Below, piece after piece: positions 1-7,460 of a stretch of 39,782 nucleotides of DNA (positions are counted from its first letter, which is position 1; each line of letters begins with the position of its first letter). The notes under the pieces are model-generated. The model searched no databases and was not told the origin of the DNA. It saw only the letters and a program-made list of their open reading frames with translations. The position numbers were made by a program, and so were the translations under genes. The stretch comes from Fimiplasma intestinipullorum. Its GTDB lineage: Bacteria > Bacillota_I > Bacilli_A > Erysipelotrichales > Coprobacillaceae. Where the stretch lies: NCBI GenBank assembly GCA_018715065.1, contig DVMJ01000009.1, forward strand, positions 1 through 39,782, in the 5' to 3' direction.

Positions 1-702
1 ATAGTCCAACGCATAGCGGAAGGTACACCAGGTATTGACCGACCCTATCGAAAAGCCCCCGAATCCACGGTGATCTCGACTGGCTTTCAAACCTTCAGGT
101 GTCGTATCTGTTGCATAAGTATGATAGCGACTCTCAACAGCCGGAATAAGATCGTTGATCAATTCCTGATGAAACTGATCGGTCAGATCCAAAGCCAATC
201 CATAATCCCAGCTATCGCGATCACTGGTGTTATTATAGGTCAGCATGACCAGGATCATCGGTCGCATCCGCCCCTCTTCGATTGCATGATCAATGAAATG
301 CTTCAATATCGTGGGATTCTCATCCGTTCCCATGATCGTGGTTTCATCGCTCCAGCCGCCATGACTCAGATAAAAGACATTATATGGTCTTTCTGCATTG
401 TATCCATAGGGCAAATAGATCCAGGCTTCTTTTGTTAATGGGTTTGTATGCTGCGCATAGGAAAAGGATTCCCATGTTTGATAAGTCAGACGATCAAGCG
501 TCCCCGGCTGACTGGCGGGCTGTAAATAATCATCAGGTATCTCTGCCAATTGTTCGGGTACATTTCCACTTAATCTATTTTCATTGAACATCTCTTCTCC
601 TCCGTTCTTCTCATTCACCGATACTTCATGATTGGTATTACAGGCTGTGAGCAAACCTGCGACAAGGCTTAAGACCATGCCTATCTTATATAAACGTTTC
701 AT
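1..702 (-). CDS. Esterase lipoprotein (feruloyl esterase / esterase D family), 3' end cut by window edge
   Basis: This is the first 234 codons of a secreted alpha/beta-hydrolase; the gene runs off the window. The N-terminus is a lipoprotein signal: basic MKRLYK, a hydrophobic stretch, then lipobox LTAC with Cys21 as the probable lipidation site. An acidic linker of about 40 residues follows. The esterase fold begins near residue 75, with an oxyanion-type segment (LSHGGW, about 112-117) and the nucleophile elbow GFSIG (216-220, Ser218). Families with this layout (PF00756) hydrolyse feruloyl, acetyl or other simple esters, often on plant polysaccharide; the substrate cannot be told here. The start is supported by a GGAGGG ribosome site just upstream. 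The Asp and His of the triad would lie beyond the window. Alternative: another PF00756 esterase such as an enterobactin-esterase-like protein. Confidence 0.8.
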   Translation of the reverse strand, partial: MKRLYKIGMVLSLVAGLLTACNTNHEVSVNEKNGGEEMFNENRLSGNVPEQLAEIPDDYLQPASQPGTLDRLTYQTWESFSYAQHTNPLTKEAWIYLPYGYNAERPYNVFYLSHGGWSDETTIMGTDENPTILKHFIDHAIEEGRMRPMILVMLTYNNTSDRDSWDYGLALDLTDQFHQELINDLIPAVESRYHTYATDTTPEGLKASRDHRGFGGFSIGSVNTWCTFRYALDY

Positions 703-732
703 CTTTTCCCTCCTATCACCTATCATAGTTTT

Positions 733-762
733 ATCATAAGCTTTCCCACTGCAAAAGTACAA
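733..762 (-). promoter_or_regulatory. Candidate promoter of the esterase lipoprotein gene
   Basis: On the minus strand TTGTAC is followed after 18 bp by TATGAT, about 30 bp before the start codon. Both hexamers are imperfect and the spacing is one longer than ideal, so this is only a candidate. Confidence 0.3.
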
Positions 763-844
763 TACCAATAGATCATTCAGTATAACATACAGTCCTACTA
801 ATTAGAGGGATCATAAATGCAGGATGCGCATACCAATCACTTAC

Positions 845-868
845 AAAAAAAGTGCTCGGAAGCACTTT
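845..868 (-). terminator. Rho-independent terminator
   Basis: On the minus strand the 8-bp stem AAAGTGCT / AGCACTTT with a TCCG loop runs into a T tract. It lies downstream of the broken aldo/keto reductase and probably ended that ancestral operon. Confidence 0.8.
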
Positions 869-903
869 AGGACTCAATAAAAGCGCAAGAAAAGAGACAG
901 ATC

Positions 904-1178
904 TTATTTTTCAAATGTCGCCGCGACATCTTCTTCGCTATTTAATTTCCATGCTAGTAATTGATTGGCAATTGTGTATGAATCACGAGGATAGTAATCA
1001 ATGAGCGTTGCTTTCATTGCAGCCTCACTCCCCCATACACATACGCTGTATCAAAATAATTAAAACCAGTCTTCATAAAAGAATCAACCATATACTGGAT
1101 TTGAGTCAAATCAATATCTCCTATATTGTCTTTTGGTAGACGCATTAAACCATAGCCTAGTTTTGAATTAGATAGCAT
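904..1178 (-). pseudogene. Aldo/keto reductase remnant (frameshifted, about three quarters missing)
   Basis: The reading frame opens with MLSNSKLGYGLMRLP and reaches FNYFDTAYVYGG, the classic N-terminal aldo/keto reductase segment with the catalytic-type Asp and Tyr. A good AAAGGAG site precedes this ATG. In the run of G just after YVYGG one base appears to be lost; in the next frame the protein continues as SEAAMKATLIDYYPRDSY and then WKLNSEEDVAATFEK before a stop. Only about 90 codons remain of a family that normally has 280-380 residues, so the barrel is not complete. It sits 48 bp downstream of a broken alcohol dehydrogenase, as expected of a former two-gene dehydrogenase operon. Confidence 0.85.
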
Positions 1179-1226
1179 TATTCTACTCTCCTTTAAGGGA
1201 TAATCTGACAATTGTTTCTATATCCG

Positions 1227-2204
1227 TTATACTATAACATGCCGACTTGCGAATTGATTGATTTTATCAGCAAATTCAGCCACTTCACGATCTCCACACC
1301 CTAAGTCCTTAACAGTATGGGCTAAGTCCATTTCATCAATAAAATCCTGTAAAGCCTTTCCACCAGCCAAAACTATTTCATTACAGGTTTTATCAACTGG
1401 TACAATTCCCATTACCGTTAATGCATATGACAAACCATTAAATATTTAGGCAGGGAAATGATGATTCCATGAGCATATGTAATGCCTAAAGTATCAACGA
1501 TCAACCTGCCTAACCATGTTGCCTTTTTCACACGTCCTTAGATTCGGTCACAGGTAAGCGCACTCGCCCACATCAGATTTGCTTGCGCATGATGATCGCG
1601 CAGATTTTCTTTTATTTTTCTTAAAGAACTGATCACTATTTGACAGATTGCTTCTAGAAATCATCTTGAATATTACAAACCGTCCTTTCAACCAAATACT
1701 GCTCCATTGCTTGAACAATGCTGATCATTCCATGCTAAGCTTTTAGCTCGAACGGACAACTGTATATCAATTTAGGATCAAGGATGCTGAAAACCGGATT
1801 GGTCTTTATAAAACTACCAATACTACCATGTTCTCCGGTATCCAAACGATTAATCTCACTATTGCCGTCCATCTCACTCCCACAGCAATCACCTTGGCCA
1901 TATCGATACGACCTCCTCCTCCAACACCAAGAATCAAGTCAGCCTGTAAAACTCTGGCTTTCTTGATTCCCTGATACAGTAACGATAGGGATGGTTCTGT
2001 CACTTGTCCTAGCTCCTGATAAACAATCCCGGTATCCTTAAACTGCCTTGTGATGATCTCATAAAGACCAATCTCAAAACTACTGTGACCACCATAAACC
2101 ATGAAGACCTTCTTTCCGTACCGTCGGACCTCTTTAGACAAGTCATGAATCGTTTCTTTGCTAAAAATGATCTTCATTGGAATTTGATAAATAAAGTTCA
2201 GCAT
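1227..2204 (-). pseudogene. Iron-containing alcohol dehydrogenase (butanol dehydrogenase-like), multiply frameshifted
   Basis: Pieces of one protein are spread over several frames. The first 130 codons (MLNFIYQIPMKIIFS..., VMVYGG-type strand, GVGGGG nucleotide loop, then DMAKVIAVG) are a Fe-ADH Rossmann-like N-terminus. The next frame carries SEMDGNSEINRLDTGE and FSILDPKLIYSCP, matching the family's MDGN and 'ILDP' segments, but then meets stops. Further fragments are QANLMWASALTCDRI and LGITYAHGIIISLPKYL. The last frame holds the C-terminus (SYALTVMGI, IVLAGGKALQDFIDEM, ending FASRHVIV). The total of about 326 codon equivalents is shorter than the usual 380-390, so internal deletions are likely besides frameshifts. 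It was probably an NAD(P)H-dependent aldehyde/alcohol reductase. Confidence 0.85.
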
Positions 2205-2227
2205 ATCGTATCCCTGGTATAATATGT

Positions 2228-2289
2228 AGTGTAACCAAAAGTAATAAACATTTGACTACTTTCTTTGATTCTTTGCTGATGGTTACACT
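2228..2289. repeat. Perfect 10-bp inverted repeat, arms 42 bp apart
   Basis: AGTGTAACCA (2228-2237) and its exact reverse complement TGGTTACACT (2280-2289) lie just upstream of the alcohol dehydrogenase start. The lower arm is about 24 bp from that start codon and next to a TATTAT sequence. It could be a two-site operator of the lost operon or the footprint of a lost mobile element; the sequence does not decide. Confidence 0.5.
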
Positions 2290-2594
2290 TTATCATAGAG
2301 AAACGACCCGCGATACCCTTCCAGCACGTTTTCAAACGCTCTTTACATATGATCCGCATTTGAGGCAATATAATCCCAACTGTGTATAATACACTTTTTT
2401 TGACTTGTCTGATTGACCATTGTTTTTTTCCCTTAGTGGTTTTCAGATCCCACGCAAGTGAAAAATGAATTGTTATATCATTTAAGTAAACCACGATAAA
2501 ACGTACTGCTGACCGAGCCAGCATAAAGTCTATATGCTGTTCCAACCTTGTCGACTGTTAACTAATTCTGAACATCTTATTTTAGATATTTAAG

Positions 2595-2639
2595 CTGTCT
2601 ACTAGACAGAGGGCATACCTGTTCACAGATGGCTTTTTT
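2595..2639 (+). terminator. Possible plus-strand terminator made of two hairpins
   Basis: A perfect 7-bp hairpin (CTGTCTA / TAGACAG, one-base centre) is followed by a weaker imperfect stem from GGGCAT to ATGGC around CTGT-TC-ACAG, then a run of six T. This looks like a plus-strand intrinsic terminator, but no plus-strand gene precedes it. Confidence 0.35.
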
Positions 2640-2696
2640 CTTTATGAAATTCAGCTTTATTTGTGGATATAAAACTCCCAATCTTCCATTAAAACA

Positions 2697-2723
2697 CAAA
2701 AAAAGCGCTGATATACAGCGCTT
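2697..2723 (-). terminator. Terminator of yloU-fakA
   Basis: On the minus strand AAGCGCTG / CAGCGCTT (8 bp, TATAT loop) is followed by a T tract, 12 bp after the fakA stop codon. Confidence 0.9.
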
Positions 2724-2735
2724 AAACCTCAAGCT

Positions 2736-4373
2736 TTATTCAACACCAATAATGAATGAATAAACAGGTTGTTTTCCGTCATGAACTTCATATTCAATTT
2801 CTAATTCATTTTCAATGAAATCTGTTACGGCTTCTGCTTCTTCACTTGTCACATCTTCACCATAGATCAGCGTTACAATTTCAGAATCATCATCGACCAG
2901 TCCCTTTAAAACAGCTTTACATGCCTCTACCTTATCAGGGATGCAAGCAACAATTTTCTTTTCGACCAAGGCCATATAATCGTTAGCATGGATATCCACA
3001 CCATCGATATTCGTATCCTTAATAGCGAAAGTAACCTGTCCGGTCTTGACATTCGCGATTGCTTCATTCATCTCATTAATGTTTTCTTCCAGATCTGCTT
3101 CCGGGTTAAACATAATGCAAGCGGACAATCCTTGAGGAATGCTCTTTGAAGGAATTACAATCACATTGATTTCATCTTCCAGAACCACCGCAGCCTGCTG
3201 AGCAGTCATCACAATATTTGAATTGTTCGGTAAGATAACAACATTATTCGCATTCACTTCACGAATCGCTGCAACAATATCTTCTGTCGATGGATTCATT
3301 GTCTGTCCGCCATTGACCACTTCATCGCAATGCAGCTCCATAAACATATCGCGTACGCCATCACCAGCCGCAACAGAAATAACCGCCACTTCTTTACGTG
3401 GACGCTCAACCGGTTTAGCCGCCTCTTTTTCAATAATGTGGTTATGCTGCTCCTGCATATTTTCGATTTTCAGTTTAATAAATTCACCAAAACGTTGACC
3501 TAAATTCAAGGCGTTTCCTGGTTTCAAAGTGTGTACATGCACTTTGACGATATCATCATCCTGAACCACAACAATCGATTCTCCAGGCAGTTTGGACAGT
3601 TCTGTTTTTAAGCGATCTTCCGTAAAGGATTTGCGTTTCTTTGGATCCAGTCGTAAGATAAACTCTGTACAATAACCAAAGCCCTGCTCTTCCACATCCA
3701 GATTGGCGAGGTTCTCTTTCGAACTTTCTTCCCCATGATTCATATCCACTGGTTTGATCTCTTCACCATGTAAACCAGCTAAGAAGCCCGATAAGATCAA
3801 TACCAGACCGGCACCCCCGCTGTCCACAACGCCGACTTCTTTTAAAACCGGCAATAACTCAGGTGTATGATCCAATGATACCTCTGCTCTTTTCACAAAA
3901 AAGGCAAAAACATCCTCAATATCCATTCCTGGTTTAACGTATTGTTTGGTTTCTTCCGTAGACTCACGTATAACAGTTAAAATGGTTCCTTCCACAGGTT
4001 TCATGACAGCACGGTAAGCAATTTCAGCCCCTTTGCTTAAAGCTTCCGCTAATTCTTCAGCATTGATTTCCTTTTTGCCATCAAGCCCCATGGAAAAGCC
4101 TCTGAAAATCTGAGAGAGAATGACACCTGAGTTACCACGTGCCCCCATCAGTAATCCCTTAGACAGCTTTTTCGCTACTTCTGAAATATCATCCGTCTGC
4201 ATCTCTTCCACGTCTTTTGCACCGTTTGAAAAAGTCAGGCTCATATTGGTACCCGTGTCTCCATCAGGAACAGGGAAGACATTCAAAGCATCAATTTCCG
4301 GATAATAATTGTGTAATGTATTGGCACCGCATATGACCATGCGTTGAAAAATCTCGCCGTTAATCGACTTCAT
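2736..4373 (-). CDS. fakA: Fatty acid kinase subunit A (YloV / DAK2-domain protein)
   Basis: FakA phosphorylates fatty acids presented by a separate FakB (DegV-family) carrier, feeding acyl phosphate to phospholipid synthesis. The 545-residue length fits the family. The N-terminal DhaL/DAK2 domain (about 1-200) carries the nucleotide and Mg site NVFPVPDGDTGTN with Asp37 and Asp39, and later GARGNSGV. A middle domain (about 220-320) and a C-terminal EDD-like domain (about 330-545, containing NGGQTMNPS and ILPNNSN) complete the usual layout. The start has a GGAGGAG site, 11 bp after the yloU stop, so the two genes form one operon. No fakB is in this window, so the partner must be encoded elsewhere. 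recG, often next in Bacillus, does not follow here. Confidence 0.92.
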   Translation of the reverse strand: MKSINGEIFQRMVICGANTLHNYYPEIDALNVFPVPDGDTGTNMSLTFSNGAKDVEEMQTDDISEVAKKLSKGLLMGARGNSGVILSQIFRGFSMGLDGKKEINAEELAEALSKGAEIAYRAVMKPVEGTILTVIRESTEETKQYVKPGMDIEDVFAFFVKRAEVSLDHTPELLPVLKEVGVVDSGGAGLVLILSGFLAGLHGEEIKPVDMNHGEESSKENLANLDVEEQGFGYCTEFILRLDPKKRKSFTEDRLKTELSKLPGESIVVVQDDDIVKVHVHTLKPGNALNLGQRFGEFIKLKIENMQEQHNHIIEKEAAKPVERPRKEVAVISVAAGDGVRDMFMELHCDEVVNGGQTMNPSTEDIVAAIREVNANNVVILPNNSNIVMTAQQAAVVLEDEINVIVIPSKSIPQGLSACIMFNPEADLEENINEMNEAIANVKTGQVTFAIKDTNIDGVDIHANDYMALVEKKIVACIPDKVEACKAVLKGLVDDDSEIVTLIYGEDVTSEEAEAVTDFIENELEIEYEVHDGKQPVYSFIIGVE

Positions 4374-4384
4374 GTTTGCTCCTC

Positions 4385-4741
4385 CTACTCAATAACACGG
4401 ACACCTTGAACATAGACATTGATTGCTTCTACTTCTACATCCAAAGCTGTTTCCAGTACATATTTCACTTTCTTTTGAACTTCAGATACGATTTCTGAAA
4501 TCTTCATACCATAACCGACAATAATATACATATCGACAACGATTCCCGTATCCTGGCTGGTTACGATGATCCCGCGCGCATAGTTTTCTTTTTTTAATAA
4601 TTCATAAAAACCATCTTTTAATACCTTTTGGCTAGCCATGCCGACAACACCATAACATTCCATCGCAGCGCCGCCCACTATGGTGGCAATCACATCATTT
4701 GAAATATTGATGCTACCTAATTTTGTATTCTTTTCAAACAT
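4385..4741 (-). CDS. yloU: Asp23/Gls24-family protein YloU
   Basis: This small cytosolic protein of 118 residues belongs to the Asp23/Gls24 envelope-stress family (DUF322). Typical features are the opening GSINISNDVIATIVGGAAMECYGV, the central GIVVDMYIIVGYG strand and the C-terminal VEVEAINVYVQGVRV. In other Firmicutes family members are abundant membrane-associated or stress proteins, while yloU paired with fakA has no firmly assigned role. It is first in the yloU-fakA operon, behind a strong promoter and an AAAGGGG ribosome site. Confidence 0.88.
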   Translation of the reverse strand: MFEKNTKLGSINISNDVIATIVGGAAMECYGVVGMASQKVLKDGFYELLKKENYARGIIVTSQDTGIVVDMYIIVGYGMKISEIVSEVQKKVKYVLETALDVEVEAINVYVQGVRVIE

Positions 4742-4811
4742 ATCATAATCCCCTTTCCTAAACCTCAGGCATTTTAACTGTTTTTTTGCATAAAAAGTCT
4801 TATACGGACAT

Positions 4812-4840
4812 ATTATAGCTTATTTTATTGACATAATCAA
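4812..4840 (-). promoter_or_regulatory. Sigma-A promoter of yloU-fakA
   Basis: On the minus strand TTGATT, a 17-bp spacer, then a perfect TATAAT. The transcript would have a leader of about 65 nt before yloU. Confidence 0.8.
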
Positions 4841-5016
4841 ATTAAATTGCTTCAGACACTTTATATTTTATGCAGAATATGTAAAAAAATGAGTACTTTG
4901 TTAAGAAGAAGTATAAAATATCTTCTAAATCACAATATATTTGAACAGTACGCAATATTTTCTAATTCAGAAAAAGAATAGCTGTCATTTTAGTCTGACA
5001 AAAAAGTAAAAAAAGA

Positions 5017-5045
5017 TTGATTTTTACTTGAAATAATGCTAAGAT
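5017..5045 (+). promoter_or_regulatory. Sigma-A promoter of rpmB
   Basis: TTGATT, a 17-bp spacer and TAAGAT, about 45 bp before the rpmB start, followed by an AAGGGGG ribosome site. Confidence 0.65.
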
Positions 5046-5090
5046 ATTCTAGCATGAGTAAAAACCACTAAGCTAAAGGGGGCTATAACA

Positions 5091-5276
5091 ATGTCAAGAA
5101 AATGTGCAATCACTGGTAAAGGTGCTTTAACAGGTAATAGACGTTCTCACGCATTAAATGCAACAAAGAGAAAATGGAACGTAAACTTACAGAAAGTTAC
5201 CTTAATGGTGGATGGAAAACCTACTAAAGTCAGAATTTCTGCAAGAGCTTTAAAAACTTTAAGAAAATCTGCTTAA
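5091..5276 (+). CDS. rpmB: 50S ribosomal protein L28
   Basis: The 61-residue protein begins MSRKCAITGKGALTGNRRSH and continues NATKRKWNVNLQKV, typical of bacterial L28, a small basic protein of the large subunit. Length and composition are normal for Firmicutes. The CxxTGK start lacks the second CxxC pair of zinc-ribbon L28 variants, so this is the zinc-free form. It is the only convincing plus-strand gene in the window, transcribed alone from its own promoter to its own terminator, and divergent from yloU-fakA as in Bacillus. Confidence 0.97.
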   Translation: MSRKCAITGKGALTGNRRSHALNATKRKWNVNLQKVTLMVDGKPTKVRISARALKTLRKSA

Positions 5277-5282
5277 TCAATG

Positions 5283-5303
5283 AGCGCGTTATGCGCTTTT
5301 TTT
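5283..5303 (+). terminator. Terminator of rpmB
   Basis: AGCGC / GCGCT with a five-base loop followed by seven T, 6 bp after the stop codon. Confidence 0.85.
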
Positions 5304-5311
5304 ATTTGCTC

Positions 5312-5338
5312 AAAAAAGCGATCGACATGATCGCTTTT
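5312..5338 (-). terminator. Terminator of the estA-like gene, overlapping its stop codon
   Basis: The 10-bp stem AAAAGCGATC / GATCGCTTTT with a T tract on the minus strand. The first two bases of the 5' arm are part of the stop codon. It faces the rpmB terminator with only a few bases between. Confidence 0.88.
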
Positions 5339-6167
5339 ATTGATAAATCGGTTTATTTTTAAGTGGCAGCCACTCGTTAATGACTTTTTTGACAGTCAGA
5401 TCCCAGAAATCCCATTCATGCCCATAGCCAGGTACTTCTTCATAAGTAACATCATAAGCCAATTCCTTTAAATAATCACGTGCTTCACGGCAGTTCTCCA
5501 AAGCAAAATCTTTGTCGCCCACACTGATCAGAAAACGAGGCAATTCACGTTTTTCTTCAACATTTCGTTTTGCTGTGTAGAAACCATCAGCAACAGTATT
5601 CAAGCACTCAGGTCCATCCTTGCCCGGTGAACCCTTAAAAGCCTTTGGATCATCCCCAAACCAGTCAATGACCCGAGCCGGCTGGTCCACATGATGCATC
5701 GCCCCGGACATCGAAAAGGCATAGCTATATTTTTCCGGATAAGCTAAAGCAATCTTCATAGCGCCAGCAGCACCCATGGATAAGCCACCAATGAAATTAT
5801 CTTCACGCTTGGTGGATAAAGGTAGATAGGTCTGCAGCATTTCAGGAAGTTCATCTGTGATAAAGCTCATATATTTGGCACCATTCGGATCATCGCTGTA
5901 GCCTGCATTATACGCCGCCGGCATGATGACTGCCAGCTGATGATCCTGTGCATATCGAACAATATTCGTAAATTTGATATAGTCTTCCTGATCACCAGAA
6001 AAGCCATGTAATAACCATAATGTCTGGAATTTCATTCCTTCACGATAATATCCTGCTTGTTTGTCATCACCCATCGCATCGCTAAAAGAAAAGCTTGGTA
6101 GAATGATGGATACCGTCGTTTGTAATCCTAATGATTTAGATAAGAAATTCATATTTAATGTTGCCAT
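5337..6167 (-). CDS. Cytosolic esterase (tributyrin esterase EstA / S-formylglutathione hydrolase-like)
   Basis: An alpha/beta-hydrolase of 276 residues without a signal peptide. The oxyanion segment WLLHGFSGD (51-59), the nucleophile elbow GLSMG (128-132, Ser130), an Asp in SVGDKDFA and the His in GYGHEWDFWD form a complete triad. Lactic acid bacterial EstA proteins of this type cleave short-chain glycerides and phenyl esters; the natural substrate here is unknown. I chose the ATG that sits about 10 bp after AAGGAG. An upstream in-frame GTG (6176) is nearly on top of that site and less likely. The gene stands alone, between its own promoter and terminator. Confidence 0.85.
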   Translation of the reverse strand: MATLNMNFLSKSLGLQTTVSIILPSFSFSDAMGDDKQAGYYREGMKFQTLWLLHGFSGDQEDYIKFTNIVRYAQDHQLAVIMPAAYNAGYSDDPNGAKYMSFITDELPEMLQTYLPLSTKREDNFIGGLSMGAAGAMKIALAYPEKYSYAFSMSGAMHHVDQPARVIDWFGDDPKAFKGSPGKDGPECLNTVADGFYTAKRNVEEKRELPRFLISVGDKDFALENCREARDYLKELAYDVTYEEVPGYGHEWDFWDLTVKKVINEWLPLKNKPIYQ

Positions 6168-6189
6168 TCTCTTCACACTCCTTATCTTT

Positions 6190-6218
6190 ATTATATAACT
6201 TTTTCAACTTCATGGAAA
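6190..6218 (-). promoter_or_regulatory. Candidate promoter of the estA-like gene
   Basis: On the minus strand a perfect TATAAT is preceded at 17 bp by a weak TTTCCA. The dnaJ terminator ends directly upstream, so the gene needs its own start here. Confidence 0.45.
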
Positions 6219-6219
6219 T

Positions 6220-6254
6220 AAAAAAATGCAAGGGATTTCAAACGAATCCCTTGC
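6220..6254 (-). terminator. Terminator of the hrcA-grpE-dnaK-dnaJ operon
   Basis: A perfect 10-bp stem GCAAGGGATT / AATCCCTTGC with a 7-base loop and a following T tract, 11 bp after the dnaJ stop. Confidence 0.92.
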
Positions 6255-6265
6255 GCATTGATCCT

Positions 6266-7405
6266 CTATAATTTAAAAGCCTTTTTAAAATTGTCAAAGA
6301 ACGAACCGCCCTTGGTCTCTTTATCTTTGATCTTGCGATACATTTCTTTCTCTTCGTTAGAAAGTTTCGTAGGAATCTTGATTTCAATCGTGACAATCTC
6401 ATCTCCATACGTCTCACCGCGTAAAGCCTTCACACCCTTGCCACGCAGACGGAACTTCTGCCCATGCTGCGTTCCTTCAGGCACTTTCAATTCGACTTCA
6501 CCATAAACCGTTGGTACATCGATCGTACAGCCTAAAATCGCATCAATGGCACTGATTGGGACGGAAATCTGAATATTCTGACCATCACGAACGAAATGTG
6601 GATGTGGTTTTACAATGACTTCAACGAACAAATCCCCGTTAGGTCCGCCATTAGCACCACGATGTCCTTTCCCAGCAACACGTAACTGCTGACGTGAATT
6701 GATCCCCGCTGGGATATTTAATTCTACTGTGACATTCTTATTAACATATCCTTTACCGTGACAGTGTGGACATTTATTTTTGATCGTCTTCCCAGTACCA
6801 TTACAATCCGGGCAGGTTGACTGATTGATAAAGGTTCCAAACGGTGTACGCTGCTGGGTCTTGATCGTTCCTGTTCCGCCACAGCGCGAACACGTCTGTA
6901 CATCACTAGGGCTCTTCGCCCCTGTTCCGTGACAGTGTGGACACTGTTCATCGACATTTAATTTAATATCCATCTTCTTGCCTTTGATGGCATCCATAAA
7001 GTCAATGGTTACCTGCATGAAACGATCTTCACCCTGCATTGGTCCGGTACGCCGTGACCGTGAAGAAGATGTTCCCCCACCGAAGAAGGAACCAAATATG
7101 TCACCCAGGTCCACATCCTCGAAGCCAAAGCCACCGCCAAAACCACCAAATCCACCGGCACCTCCGCCAGCAGTCTGATCAAAGGCAGCATGACCATAAC
7201 GATCATAAGCGGCTTTTTTATTCGCGTCGGATAAAACTTCATAAGCTTCTTGAACTTCTTTGAACTTTTCTTCAGCATCTGGCTCTTTATTGACGTCAGG
7301 ATGGTATTTTTTTGCTAATTTACGATATGCGCGCTTGATTTCATCCGCACTGGAGTTCTTATTGACACCTAGCACTTCATAATAATCGCGTTTACTTCCT
7401 GCCAT
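6266..7405 (-). CDS. dnaJ: Chaperone protein DnaJ (Hsp40)
   Basis: The co-chaperone stimulates DnaK ATPase and delivers unfolded clients. The J domain (1-70) has the HPD motif at 35-37. A Gly/Phe-rich linker (about 75-125) follows, then four zinc-binding CxxCxGxG repeats (CPHCHGTG, CSRCGGTG, CPDCNGTG, CPHCHGKG, about 150-220) and the C-terminal substrate-binding barrels. This is a full type-I DnaJ of 379 residues. It is last in the hrcA operon and is separated from dnaK by 55 bp holding a strong hairpin but no T tract. The AAAGGTGG ribosome site is well placed. Confidence 0.97.
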   Translation of the reverse strand: MAGSKRDYYEVLGVNKNSSADEIKRAYRKLAKKYHPDVNKEPDAEEKFKEVQEAYEVLSDANKKAAYDRYGHAAFDQTAGGGAGGFGGFGGGFGFEDVDLGDIFGSFFGGGTSSSRSRRTGPMQGEDRFMQVTIDFMDAIKGKKMDIKLNVDEQCPHCHGTGAKSPSDVQTCSRCGGTGTIKTQQRTPFGTFINQSTCPDCNGTGKTIKNKCPHCHGKGYVNKNVTVELNIPAGINSRQQLRVAGKGHRGANGGPNGDLFVEVIVKPHPHFVRDGQNIQISVPISAIDAILGCTIDVPTVYGEVELKVPEGTQHGQKFRLRGKGVKALRGETYGDEIVTIEIKIPTKLSNEEKEMYRKIKDKETKGGSFFDNFKKAFKL

Positions 7406-7431
7406 ATTTTACACCACCTTTACATCTGCAA

Positions 7432-7452
7432 AGCCAAGGCAAAGCCTTGGCT
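7432..7452 (-). other. Hairpin in the dnaK-dnaJ intercistronic gap
   Basis: A perfect 9-bp stem AGCCAAGGC / GCCTTGGCT with a three-base loop and no T run. A structure here fits mRNA stabilisation or processing of the dnaK message rather than termination; that role is inferred from position only. Confidence 0.6.
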
Positions 7453-7460
7453 ATCTGTTT

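Larger units (their letters stand above)
2205..2735. other. Gene-poor stretch (about 530 bp) upstream of the broken dehydrogenases
   Basis: I see no gene I can support. One 115-codon minus-strand frame exists but has a low-complexity, Cys/Lys/Ile-rich composition, no motif and no clear ribosome site. In another minus frame a short peptide RAFENVLEGYRGSFLYDKV (stop near 2283) looks more protein-like and could be a remnant of a regulator, but it is too short to name. The stretch also holds a 10-bp inverted repeat, a plus-strand hairpin pair and the fakA terminator, listed separately. Confidence 0.5.
4742..5090. other. Divergent intergenic region between yloU and rpmB
   Basis: About 350 bp of AT-rich DNA with a good promoter at each end. 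The middle (about 4845-5010) has no open frame, strong hairpin or tRNA that I can see. Confidence 0.7.

Noticed and set aside
1226..1238. Short palindrome GTTATACTATAAC between the two dehydrogenase remnants
   Set aside because: AT-rich 6-bp arms can arise by chance; it overlaps the end of the ADH remnant and has no clear role.
2198..2545. A 115-codon minus-strand open frame upstream of the alcohol dehydrogenase
   Set aside because: No ribosome site, no motif, odd composition, and it overlaps the dehydrogenase start; likely chance in decayed DNA.
6978..7278. Pro- or His-rich frames in both strands across the start of dnaJ
   Set aside because: Shadows of the Gly/Phe-rich linker and J domain of DnaJ.
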